Shown piece after piece: positions 8,448 to 16,826 of a DNA stretch of 64,000 bases. Origin of the DNA: Thermoplasmatota archaeon. Lineage in GTDB: Archaea; Thermoplasmatota; Thermoplasmata; Thermoplasmatales; Thermoplasmataceae. The notes below the pieces were generated by a model. It worked only from the letters and a program-made list of their open reading frames with translations. It made no database searches and was not told the DNA's origin. The stretch's first letter is position 1. Every line of letters starts with the position of its first letter. The stretch is from assembly GCA_023381355.1 (NCBI GenBank), contig JAMCUL010000006.1:1-64000 (forward strand), read 5' to 3'. A program made the translations under genes and the position numbers.

Positions 8448-9263
8448 ATGAAGATGATTTCCTACTTCATCAGGAATATTACTGCAAACAGGAGGATGAT
8501 ATTCTGGTCGATCGGGGTTTCCATAGTAATAGGAGTTCTGACTGTACTCTCACTGAAGATTGGCCGCCCAACTACAAATATCTCTGTATACAGGCAGTCG
8601 TTTGCCCTCAGTTTCGCATTTGTGTACGGTTTTTCCTGCAGTACTTCAGCAGCTGCAATATCAGCATCTTATGCTTCCCAGTCAAGATCATTCGGGTTTC
8701 TCTTTAAGCGGCTGAATATCAGCAAAACTGAATATACGGGCTCACTGCTTACTGGGATTGGGGTCGCATTCCTCATGAATGCAGCCATACTTTTCCCACT
8801 GGAGCTGATCCTCATTGAATTGCGATTCGGTTACTGGGCACTTCCACCAGATATTGTTTTCAGCATCCCTCTTATATTTCTGGTGTCAGTTGCAGACGGA
8901 CTCATATTCGCTGTCATTGCGCTGGCAATCACCTCCGTAATACTGATTATCTCAGGTTTCCGTCTTTTGTCATTAGCAAAATATTTCCCATTTCTTCTTT
9001 ATATAATCACATTTATCCTGATGACAAACGGGCTCCATGGCATACTTGAAGATGTATTCCCATATTCTTCGGTTTTCTACATTTTCAACTTTCTGTACAC
9101 TGGTTCCGATACCTTTTACATGAATGTGATCCATCCATTCCAGCCCGACCTGATCATATCATCCCTGTCAATTGGAATTTACCTGGTTGTTTCAGCCGGA
9201 ATTCTATATTTCCTTATGGATCATATATATATCCAGGGCGGTGAGAATGACAGGCAGTTCTAG
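8448..9263 (+). CDS. Multi-pass membrane protein, probable ABC permease partner
   Basis: The ORF track extends to 8196, but that extension overlaps the divergent ATPase gene and looks non-coding. ATG 8448 follows GAGGTGATC, a strong Shine-Dalgarno, and gives a 271-aa protein. There are about six hydrophobic helices, starting with FWSIGVSIVIGVLTVLSL after a short basic N-terminus, and a large hydrophobic block in the second half. I recognise no specific permease family. The role as ABC membrane subunit is inferred from the divergently transcribed ATPase and the helix count. Confidence 0.68.
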   Translation: MKMISYFIRNITANRRMIFWSIGVSIVIGVLTVLSLKIGRPTTNISVYRQSFALSFAFVYGFSCSTSAAAISASYASQSRSFGFLFKRLNISKTEYTGSLLTGIGVAFLMNAAILFPLELILIELRFGYWALPPDIVFSIPLIFLVSVADGLIFAVIALAITSVILIISGFRLLSLAKYFPFLLYIITFILMTNGLHGILEDVFPYSSVFYIFNFLYTGSDTFYMNVIHPFQPDLIISSLSIGIYLVVSAGILYFLMDHIYIQGGENDRQF

Positions 9264-9352
9264 AGGCCAACCATGACTGAATGTTTATATAATAAAAGAC
9301 ATCAGACAATTCGACTTGAAAAAGATAACCCGATCTGGACGAGGAGGAAATC

Positions 9353-10021
9353 GTGAATAATGAGATAGACACGACCATTGACGTTTCTGGGAGGATCATA
9401 TATCGCTATGTGCGAACTGTTGAGATATTTGTATATATCTTGTTTTCCACATATATTCCGGTTAATTTTCTTGTTGGGCTTTCCCTCGAATTCCTTATAA
9501 ATCTTGATTTCGCAGTTAACGCGCTATATTTACTCCTTGACTTCTATTCCTTGATTCTCTTCCTGGTATATGTATTCCTGATTTATAGATACAGACGAAA
9601 GATAAAGAAGGCAATAGAACCTGTCATGAGAATTAGTGTTCCCAGAAGAAGACAGCCTGAAAGAATGCATGGATACAGGGCTGGAAGTGCCTCGCCAGTA
9701 TTTTCACTTCTTATCACGGCCGTTGGGATTTCAGCACTTCTTGATATTCTTGACCTATCAGCCTACGAGTTCATACCCATATTCATTTTCTATATCTCCG
9801 GCCTTATCTGGTTCATCAATGTCAGCAGATCCATTTACGACGCTATGGGAAGCGGGAAATTGATCCGCATTGATCTACTTGCCTTTATAGGCTTCTCAGT
9901 CGGGTATCTTGGCGGCATTTTCATTTCTGATGCATTCTTCATCCTTTTTACCCTGACCTGGCTGTTCTCCGGAATATTCCTGTATCTTGAAAACAGAGGG
10001 AGTGAGCCCGCAGATGAGTGA
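9353..10021 (+). CDS. Polytopic membrane protein of unknown function
   Basis: The GTG start at 9353 follows GAGGAGG at a good distance. The 222-aa product has about six predicted transmembrane helices and a basic cytoplasmic loop in the middle (RYRRKIKKAIEP, then RRRQPERMHGYR). No catalytic motif is visible. The gene overlaps the start of the following winged-helix regulator by eight bases, so the two are translated together. A membrane protein coupled to a small regulator suggests a sensing or export pair, which is inference only. Confidence 0.6.
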   Translation: MNNEIDTTIDVSGRIIYRYVRTVEIFVYILFSTYIPVNFLVGLSLEFLINLDFAVNALYLLLDFYSLILFLVYVFLIYRYRRKIKKAIEPVMRISVPRRRQPERMHGYRAGSASPVFSLLITAVGISALLDILDLSAYEFIPIFIFYISGLIWFINVSRSIYDAMGSGKLIRIDLLAFIGFSVGYLGGIFISDAFFILFTLTWLFSGIFLYLENRGSEPADE

Positions 10022-10328
10022 AGAACTTGATTTCAGTGAGATAGTTGGTGACGATCTCTATTCAAGCGGCGTAAGGACAGGAATCATGATTGCCCTCTAC
10101 GGAATACGGAAAATAACATTCACAGACCTTCTCATATCAACAGGTCTTCCCAGGTCCTCATTCTACTCCCACCTTAAATATCTCAGCGAGAACCAGTATA
10201 TTACTGTTAGAACCGAGATTACACTTCGGAGGCCGCTTACCTTCATCAGGATTACGGATACTGGGATGAGGAAGGTGGAGAATTATTTCAGGATCATAGA
10301 GAAATACAGGCAGAAGAATAATGAATAA
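10014..10328 (+). CDS. Winged helix-turn-helix transcriptional regulator
   Basis: The ORF track starts at 9987; ATG 10014 is preferred because it overlaps the upstream stop (ATGAGTGA) and starts near the domain. The 104-aa protein carries a wHTH of the MarR/ArsR-like type: FTDLLISTGLPRSSFYSHLKYLSENQYITV is recognition helix plus turn, followed by a wing (TLRRPLTFIRITDTGM). No metal-binding cysteine cluster is present. It probably regulates its own operon with the flanking membrane proteins. Confidence 0.8.
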   Translation: MSEELDFSEIVGDDLYSSGVRTGIMIALYGIRKITFTDLLISTGLPRSSFYSHLKYLSENQYITVRTEITLRRPLTFIRITDTGMRKVENYFRIIEKYRQKNNE

Positions 10329-10384
10329 TACAATATGGAATCATCCTTTCAACTAGTGCACAGAAATTGAAAACGATATATGTC

Positions 10385-10597
10385 ATGTTGAAATATGGAA
10401 CAATGGGTATTTCACTTGCTTACAAATATGGCCTGTTTGGCCTGATTATAGGCGCATTTCTTGCATTGGCCTCTTCATTCATTGATGTTGGAAACAACCT
10501 GAAGGTCATGTTCATCATGACGTTCGTTGAACTTGGGTTCATAATAGGTCTTCTTATGGGTGCGAAGATCGATGATGCTAAAAACCTCAAGAAATAG
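10385..10597 (+). CDS. Small two-helix membrane protein
   Basis: About 70 aa from ATG 10385 (the ORF track uses a TTG at 10367). Two hydrophobic segments are visible (YGLFGLIIGAFLALASSF and VMFIMTFVELGFIIGLLMGA), with a short charged tail. It follows the wHTH regulator by about 55 bases on the same strand. I do not recognise it. Its composition is convincing for a membrane peptide, but its small size leaves some doubt. Confidence 0.5.
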   Translation: MLKYGTMGISLAYKYGLFGLIIGAFLALASSFIDVGNNLKVMFIMTFVELGFIIGLLMGAKIDDAKNLKK

Positions 10598-10676
10598 TTG
10601 TATCCATATTTTATATGAAAATATGCCATGTTTGAAGAGATACAAGGCAATGTTGAATGGTTCATGGGATAGGGTT

Positions 10677-12593
10677 TCAGAGTAAATCCCTGATCGTTAT
10701 CCTTTCTTTCTCCACATCCATGATTTTCATCTTTTTATTCTCGGAAGTTTCAGTACTGCCAGTGTTATGCTCAATCTCAATCCACTTTCCCTCATGGAAG
10801 ATCTTCTCCTTTATCCGTCCGAATGCAACGAGTCCCTTTCGCGTAAGCAGTACGCTGTTTTCCTTCAGATATACAGGTATGTCTCCCCCAGAATTGACCA
10901 TTCTGTCCCCCATATTGATCTCCCCTGTCTGCAAGTTGTACCACCGGCCTTCCGGAAGGAACACCTTCCTGGATTCCATATTCCTGTGTATAATAGGGGC
11001 TACCATTATTTCAGTGCCCACCATATACTGGTCATCTATCTGGAACAGCCCATCGTTATGTGGGTAGTTGAATGCAACGGGCCTTATGACTGGTTCAAAA
11101 TTCTGCTCTGCAAGTCTCGCTTTCCAAAGGAGGTGTGGAACAATGGAATGCCTCAGGCTGAGAATTTCCCTGAAACGATCCACGAAGTAAGAATTATACA
11201 GGTAAAGTTCCTGATCGTTCTCAGTCTTGGATTTATGATTCCTGTATATTGGGAAAAACAGGGCCATCTGGTAAAATCTCAGAAGGATCTCCGGATCGGT
11301 ATATTCCAGAAATCCACCGAGGTCACACCCAACATATGGAATCCCGGAAATACTGAGTGATGCCAGGAGAGGTATCTGAAGGGCCATACTCTTGAAATTG
11401 CCATTCCCGTCCCCGGACCAGACTGCTGCATATTGCTGTATTCCTGCGAATCCTGATCTGGAAAGGATAAGGTTATCCTTGCCGAGTGCTTCCCGGGTGG
11501 CTTTTGCCTCATAATATGCATAATAGTTATGGATCCTGGAGTGCTCAACCTTCCTGCCTTCAATATCATGCAATGCGTCCTCGTCTATAGTCCTTGATTG
11601 ACTATTCATTGATGGCTCATTCATGTCGAGCCAGATTCCATCAAAGCCATCCTTCATGAAGGCTGAAATCTGCGAATTCCAGAAACTCCTTCCACCACTG
11701 CTTATAAAATCAGGGAAAGCGCACTTTCCCGGCCAGACGTTCGAGGTGAATATTTCGCCCTTTGAGGTTTCTATGTAGTTTCCCATTCCTTTCAGGAAGA
11801 TCTCATTTCTCTGATCAACCTTCAACCCCGGATCTATTATTGGGATAACACGGGTTCCCATGCTGTGGCATTTATCTGTGAATGATCTAATATCAGAAAA
11901 TTTAGTGCTGTCTATTGTGAACGGTGCGTAGTCCTTCATATAATCAATATCCAGGTAAACAGTGCCAACGGAATCCTTCCCAAATGTCTTCTGGTACATT
12001 TCCAGTATTTCCACTATCCTTGTGTCCGGGTAATAGGAATATCTGGAGATCTGGTGCTCAAGTGCCCATTCAGGCATGGTGAATGGCTTTCCGGTCAGCG
12101 TGATGAACTGTCGTAAGACTTCAACAGGTTCTGCCTCAGGGAATATATAGAACTCAAAATCCTTCGACGGTACTGTAATGACGACCCTGTCATAAATTTC
12201 CTGCCCGAAATCCATCCACATCCTTCCGCCATAGTTCACGAAGAAGCCTTCCGATTTTCCACCACTGATTTTCAGGAAGAATGGTATGGATACGTACAGT
12301 GGATCTGCCTTGAGATTGTATGCATAGCTGTCGTAATTCCAGAATTCAACCTTTGTTCTTTTTCTTTCGACTGGAAATGCTTTCTCTCCTAGCCCCATTA
12401 TGTGATCCATCAGTCCCAGTGGCATGGAAATTCTCATGCCTGCTTCATCTTCATCTATCCTGATCCCAGCATTGTCAAGAAAAGTCTTTGATTCGTCATT
12501 CTTCGCGTCAAAATTATACATATCTTTGATTAATGGAGTGTTGAATCTTGCTCTTATAACCCCTTTGCCATCTCTCTGAATCTTCAGTGACAT
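10677..12593 (-). CDS. GH31 alpha-glucosidase (or alpha-xylosidase)
   Basis: This 638-aa soluble enzyme is of glycoside hydrolase family 31. The nucleophile region WLDMNEPS lies near residue 319, and the acid/base aspartate is probably in WSGDGNG near residue 391. YLDIDYMKDYAPFTID and GCDLGGF are further GH31 landmarks. Archaeal relatives such as MalA hydrolyse maltose and maltooligosaccharides, releasing glucose. No signal peptide is seen, so it acts in the cytoplasm on imported oligosaccharides. A Shine-Dalgarno-like GGAGTT precedes the ATG. It lies with an ALDH and an aldo/keto reductase, consistent with sugar catabolism. Substrate is not determinable from motifs alone. Confidence 0.9.
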   Translation of the reverse strand: MSLKIQRDGKGVIRARFNTPLIKDMYNFDAKNDESKTFLDNAGIRIDEDEAGMRISMPLGLMDHIMGLGEKAFPVERKRTKVEFWNYDSYAYNLKADPLYVSIPFFLKISGGKSEGFFVNYGGRMWMDFGQEIYDRVVITVPSKDFEFYIFPEAEPVEVLRQFITLTGKPFTMPEWALEHQISRYSYYPDTRIVEILEMYQKTFGKDSVGTVYLDIDYMKDYAPFTIDSTKFSDIRSFTDKCHSMGTRVIPIIDPGLKVDQRNEIFLKGMGNYIETSKGEIFTSNVWPGKCAFPDFISSGGRSFWNSQISAFMKDGFDGIWLDMNEPSMNSQSRTIDEDALHDIEGRKVEHSRIHNYYAYYEAKATREALGKDNLILSRSGFAGIQQYAAVWSGDGNGNFKSMALQIPLLASLSISGIPYVGCDLGGFLEYTDPEILLRFYQMALFFPIYRNHKSKTENDQELYLYNSYFVDRFREILSLRHSIVPHLLWKARLAEQNFEPVIRPVAFNYPHNDGLFQIDDQYMVGTEIMVAPIIHRNMESRKVFLPEGRWYNLQTGEINMGDRMVNSGGDIPVYLKENSVLLTRKGLVAFGRIKEKIFHEGKWIEIEHNTGSTETSENKKMKIMDVEKERITIRDLL

Positions 12594-12686
12594 AACTCCA
12601 TATCTGGTGAATGTGTAAAATCTTTTTTATAATTACTACCGATCGTAGTCAGATTATTCAAAAAATGCCCTGCCAGATTAAAAAAA

Positions 12687-14153
12687 TTAGAAACCGGGAA
12701 CGGTTCCTATCCTTAACTTATTTCCGGAATAATCCACATAGACATTCTTTATCTTGAGATATTCCTCTATTCCATACTTGCTTCCTTCACCGGCCTGCCC
12801 GGTCATCCTGAAACCAGTGTGGTATCCCTGTGATGCTTCTGGGCCTGGCATGTTTACATATATTTCCCCAAATCTGATCCTCTCCGAGGCCTCATACACA
12901 AGATTCATGTCTGAGGTGAAAAGGTATGATGCGAGACCATACCTGGAATCATTGGCGAGCCTGAACATTGTCTCCTTATCGCTTACCTCGTGAATCCCGA
13001 CTATTGGACCAAAAATTTCTTCCTGGAAGAGAGGGGATTCCTGTGGTACATTATCTATTACCGTCGGTTCAAAGAAGAAGCCGTTCTTCAAAGGACCGGA
13101 CATATCAGGAATCTTTCCACCTGCCACAATATTGAGTTTTTCCTGCCGGGCCTTGGACATGAACGATTCCATTGTCTCCACTGCCCCCCTATTTATCAGT
13201 GGTCCCATTACAGATGTTGTAGGATCGCCAACCCTTATCTCACTGGTCATCTTCAGGAAGATATCCATGAACTTCTTCTTGACGTCTGAATGGACATAAA
13301 CCCTTTCAGCCGCGATACATGACTGGCCTGCATTCCAGAATTTGGCCCATATAAGCGCTCTTGCAGCGTTTTCAAGATAAGCATCCTTCCATATGATGAA
13401 TGGTGCCTTGCCCCCCAGTTCCAGGATTGTCTTGGCCATGTTCTTTGCAGTGTTCTGAATTATTCTCTGTCCGGTTTCTGTGGATCCGGTCATGGTCACA
13501 AGGCCAACCTTTTTGTGGGATACTATATAGTCGCCGATCTCTGAGCCTTTTCCAGTGATGAGGTTGAGGACTCCTCTTGGTATCCCTGCTTCCACAAATT
13601 TCCTAACAATCCATTCAGCTGTGAGCGGCGTATCACTGCTTGGCTTCAGCACTACAGAATTACCGGTTAGCAATGCCGGAGCAAGTTTACGTGCGACCAT
13701 TGCTGCAGGGAAGTTCCATGGAGTCAATGCGATAACGACACCATGCGGGATCTTGTACTGGAAGATCTTCCTGTGGGAAGTCGTCCCTTCAACAATATCA
13801 CCGGTGATCTTCCTGGCGAATTCAGAATAGTAATAAACCTGATCCAGGACCCCATCTACCTCCTCGGCCGCCTGTACCTTCACCTTTCCGCACTCCCTGA
13901 TCAGTATCTCCTCAAGTTCCTTTCTTGCAGCCTTTATGCGGTCTCCTGTTTCACGTATAATCCTTCCTCTTTCAACAGATCCAAGAGCATACCAGGCCTC
14001 ATAGGAGGCTTCTGCTGCATCGATTGCCCGGTCCACGTCATCAGTTGTGGATGCTGGAAATTTGTCCAGTAATTCCCCTGTTGAGGGATTCAGCTTGTCT
14101 ATGGTCTTTCCGTTGCTAGAATCTACCCATTGACCATCAATATAGTTTTTCAT
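12687..14153 (-). CDS. NAD(P)-dependent aldehyde dehydrogenase, glyceraldehyde/succinate-semialdehyde type
   Basis: The 488-aa ALDH-superfamily enzyme has general base ELGGKAP (about residue 246) and nucleophilic cysteine GQSCIAAERV (about 279); the cofactor segment includes TPWNFPAAM and VLKPSSDTPL. Thermoplasmatales use a D-glyceraldehyde dehydrogenase of this family in the non-phosphorylative Entner-Doudoroff pathway. The adjacent glucosidase makes that role attractive. Succinate-semialdehyde dehydrogenase has nearly the same motifs and remains an alternative. Length and domain order are intact. Confidence 0.88.
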   Translation of the reverse strand: MKNYIDGQWVDSSNGKTIDKLNPSTGELLDKFPASTTDDVDRAIDAAEASYEAWYALGSVERGRIIRETGDRIKAARKELEEILIRECGKVKVQAAEEVDGVLDQVYYYSEFARKITGDIVEGTTSHRKIFQYKIPHGVVIALTPWNFPAAMVARKLAPALLTGNSVVLKPSSDTPLTAEWIVRKFVEAGIPRGVLNLITGKGSEIGDYIVSHKKVGLVTMTGSTETGQRIIQNTAKNMAKTILELGGKAPFIIWKDAYLENAARALIWAKFWNAGQSCIAAERVYVHSDVKKKFMDIFLKMTSEIRVGDPTTSVMGPLINRGAVETMESFMSKARQEKLNIVAGGKIPDMSGPLKNGFFFEPTVIDNVPQESPLFQEEIFGPIVGIHEVSDKETMFRLANDSRYGLASYLFTSDMNLVYEASERIRFGEIYVNMPGPEASQGYHTGFRMTGQAGEGSKYGIEEYLKIKNVYVDYSGNKLRIGTVPGF

Positions 14154-14304
14154 GGTTAGACATGTGCTACATAGGATTTATCTGTTTTCATTTTTACGGG
14201 ATTTCCCGGAAGGTCTTCCATTCAGGGATGTGTGCACACTGATTTACCAATCCATAAAATCCAAGTTATCAGATCTGATCCTCGGAATATGCCTGCAATC
14301 AACA

Positions 14305-15078
14305 TCAGAACATCCTGACATTTCCCTTTTCATATTTTTTATATGCGCTGAGAAGATCTTCCAGGTGTTCCACGGTTGAAAATTTCGGTACAGGATAAGC
14401 TCCAAGCGAAATTGTGTAAAGCAGGCTGTATGCTGATACGGAAAGCCCGGATTTCTTTATGTTATCCCTCATCTTATGATTCTCAGGCATTCTGTTCCTG
14501 TTAAGGGGTGAATAAGCTATTGGCAGGATCCCTTTTTCCTCAGAAAACTCCCTTATTTCATTGAACTGTGACTGTCTGGACACATTCAGTTCGATCTGGT
14601 TTGCGTAAATCTGGCCTGATGAAAGGGAATAAGAAAGGGAAAGCAGTTCAAGGCCAAAATTGCTAACGCCGACGTATCTTGCCAGACCATCGTCTTTCAG
14701 GTCAAGCAGATCCTTTATTAATTCGGGTAGATCGTGATTCTCATCGGGCCAGTGAAGAAGGTAGAGATCAACATAATCAGTTTTCATCCTCCTAAGTGAT
14801 CTGTTTAGTGCGTCCCTCAAATTGCCATATGATGATGGCCAGGCCTTGGTAATGATGAACAGGTTCTTCCTGTTGTTCGTTTCAACTGCCCTTCCAACCA
14901 GCTCCTCTGAATGCCCTGCTCCATACATTTCAGCTGTATCAATAACATTGATCCCACCCTGGATTGCCCTGTTTATGATTTCAACCCACTGGTTGTCCCG
15001 CGAATAATCCGGTTGCGAGGCTCCTCCCATCCGCCATGTACCTATTCCGAACGGGAAGAACTGCTTTTTCTCTATCAT
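14305..15078 (-). CDS. Aldo/keto reductase
   Basis: The 257-aa NAD(P)H-dependent oxidoreductase shows the AKR catalytic tetrad: Asp and Tyr in NVIDTAEMYG, Lys in FIITKAW and His in YLLHWPDE. The C-terminal phosphate-binding segment (PVPKFSTVEHL) is a variant of the usual IPG.....H. At 257 aa it is slightly shorter than the typical 280-320 aa. The 3' end of its coding sequence faces the ALDH gene, with about 150 bases between containing no recognised feature. Its start overlaps the stop of the upstream hypothetical gene (4 bases). Substrate unknown; sugar aldehydes are plausible from context. Confidence 0.85.
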   Translation of the reverse strand: MIEKKQFFPFGIGTWRMGGASQPDYSRDNQWVEIINRAIQGGINVIDTAEMYGAGHSEELVGRAVETNNRKNLFIITKAWPSSYGNLRDALNRSLRRMKTDYVDLYLLHWPDENHDLPELIKDLLDLKDDGLARYVGVSNFGLELLSLSYSLSSGQIYANQIELNVSRQSQFNEIREFSEEKGILPIAYSPLNRNRMPENHKMRDNIKKSGLSVSAYSLLYTISLGAYPVPKFSTVEHLEDLLSAYKKYEKGNVRMF

Positions 15079-16196
15079 ATTTCAATTCCCAGCATCTTTC
15101 CTATTTCTTTTCCTGAGGTGCCTGCAAGCGCAAGCTTCTCCTTGACATTGAATGATTCGGTTTTTGTTCCAGGCTGGTTTTTCAATACATTTTGCAGGAG
15201 GTCCTTCTTCATCTCGAAGACCTTCATTGCAAATTGCCTGATATTCCCGGTGTCAATTATCTCATTCCCATTATCAGAAAGATGAGTCAGCTTCATCTTG
15301 TTTCCCTCAATTTCCATTATGCTCCCATATATGCGATCGAGTGGATCCTGAATCCTTTCCATTTCTATGGTACTGCTGAGCGCAGAATTTCCAGTTATAT
15401 CAATTGTCTGTTTGTCTATAGAATATTCGATGGAAAGGAATGCGCTGTCATTTCCTCTTGACATCACGAATGTAACTTTACCATCACTGTCCGGATCTGA
15501 AAAGACAACAAACAGGTTTCCCTTGCTGATGCTTGCAGATGACAGGTAATAACGGTCAATCCTCTCATAATCTACCTGGGTTTCCTTTCCAACCCAGTTG
15601 CTGCCACTGCTGACCGGAATCCTGACTCCCTTTTCGAGTGAACCGAATTTTATCGGTTCCTTGAATATCTCCAGGCTTCTAGTGTTGAGGGAAAATTCGT
15701 ATTCGATTCCTCCCTCTGCGATATATTTGACCGTCGAATCATATACACCCTCCACCAGCTTGAGATTGATGGTCATGTCAATCACTTTCATTGCATCTGA
15801 GGAGAGGAAGGCCTGTATATTCTTTGTTGAATTCATTCTTGCTGACGACATCCCTGTCTCGATCTCGTCCATCTTCGCCTTGAAGTCATCACCAACACGT
15901 TTCTTCAGCTTCTCAAGGCTTGCCTTTACGAAGTCGTTGATCTCCTTCTCTGTATCTCCTATTCCCTTGTATGCCTTTGTTGCCTTGAAATCCTCTATTA
16001 CCTTTGAAATATTGACCTGGAGCTTGTCTATATCTGCAGTTTCCTGAGGTAAAGCATTTTTTAAACTGTCAAGATTGACCTTCAGATTATCGTAATCATT
16101 CTGGCTGATTATGGAATCCAGCAAATACTGGAAATAAATCCTAACCGTTTTCTCATCAGCCGAAGAGTTTGAAGTTTCTATTTTAATCCCCGTCAT
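15075..16196 (-). CDS. Hypothetical protein with helical N-terminal region
   Basis: ATG 16196 is preferred over the ORF-track ATG at 16232 because the 12 extra residues lack support and the promoter-like AT-rich tract lies between them. The 373-aa product is soluble. Residues ~15-150 are strongly charged and helical (KAYKGIGDTEKEINDFVKAS, KRVGDDFKAKMDEIE), possibly coiled coil. The centre (about 160-290) looks beta-rich, followed by another helical tail. I recognise no family. It overlaps the aldo/keto reductase start by four bases, so they are co-transcribed. Confidence 0.6.
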   Translation of the reverse strand: MTGIKIETSNSSADEKTVRIYFQYLLDSIISQNDYDNLKVNLDSLKNALPQETADIDKLQVNISKVIEDFKATKAYKGIGDTEKEINDFVKASLEKLKKRVGDDFKAKMDEIETGMSSARMNSTKNIQAFLSSDAMKVIDMTINLKLVEGVYDSTVKYIAEGGIEYEFSLNTRSLEIFKEPIKFGSLEKGVRIPVSSGSNWVGKETQVDYERIDRYYLSSASISKGNLFVVFSDPDSDGKVTFVMSRGNDSAFLSIEYSIDKQTIDITGNSALSSTIEMERIQDPLDRIYGSIMEIEGNKMKLTHLSDNGNEIIDTGNIRQFAMKVFEMKKDLLQNVLKNQPGTKTESFNVKEKLALAGTSGKEIGKMLGIEI

Positions 16197-16316
16197 GGAT
16201 ATGACAGGATGTTTTTTTAATCTTACCTTCACAGATGGATAGCTTGTATCAATTCATGATAATGGCAGACAAATGTATGGCTCCTCCATGAAGTACTGTA
16301 TTACGTGCAAATTTGA

Positions 16317-16332
16317 TAAGATTTATATCCTT
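16317..16332 (+). promoter_or_regulatory. TATA-box promoter, probably for a leaderless mRNA
   Basis: AAGATTTATATCC is centred about 26 bases upstream of ATG 16350, the spacing expected when transcription starts at the start codon. No Shine-Dalgarno is present in the intervening bases. Confidence 0.45.
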
Positions 16333-16349
16333 GGTCACATAGAAGATTC

Positions 16350-16820
16350 ATGGATGAGGAGAAGCGAGAAGACCCGCTGGATCCATTGATCGATTCATTT
16401 GAGATTAGCGTAAAAGCCCTTATGCTTCTTTCCGACAGGGATGATACCATATCAAGATCGGATATAATACGGAGAATGGAGAACAGTTCAAGCGAGGAGG
16501 TCCGGGAGTTCATAGACATAATCAGGACAGCCAGGAAGGGTAATGACCTGAGCATTCTCTTTTCAACAGTAGGTGAGTTCCTGCTTTCTGCTTTCCTGTT
16601 TATACTGGGCATAATCCTGGTAGTTCCGACGTTTTCTTCGGGAGCAAACAGTAATGTCTTCTTTTCCTATTATGTGAATGCACTCAGGTTTGCTGAGATA
16701 AGTTCAGGATATTTCCAGGTTGCGCTCTTCATAAATTTCCTGATTGCACTGATTGTTCTCTTTGCAGGATTCTTCACTCTCAGGACGGCACGTGTTAATA
16801 TCAGGTACCTGTTCAGGTGA
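16350..16820 (+). CDS. Two-helix membrane protein of unknown function
   Basis: The 156-aa protein has an acidic, helical cytoplasmic N-terminal half (residues 1-70) and two hydrophobic segments (ILFSTVGEFLLSAFLFILGIILV and VALFINFLIALIVLFAGFF) joined by a ~40-residue polar loop. I recognise no family. The next gene, a large transporter-like protein, starts six bases after its stop, so the two probably act together. Confidence 0.6.
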   Translation: MDEEKREDPLDPLIDSFEISVKALMLLSDRDDTISRSDIIRRMENSSSEEVREFIDIIRTARKGNDLSILFSTVGEFLLSAFLFILGIILVVPTFSSGANSNVFFSYYVNALRFAEISSGYFQVALFINFLIALIVLFAGFFTLRTARVNIRYLFR

Positions 16821-16826
16821 AGTAAT

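Noticed and set aside
10767-11360. 197-aa plus-strand ORF inside the GH31 gene
   Set aside because: Antisense to the conserved glucosidase, without its own start signals or recognisable motif.
14154-14304. Plus-strand ORF (75 aa, 14152-14379) in the gap upstream of the ALDH gene
   Set aside because: No Shine-Dalgarno or domain, and its end is antisense to the aldo/keto reductase; treated as a chance frame.
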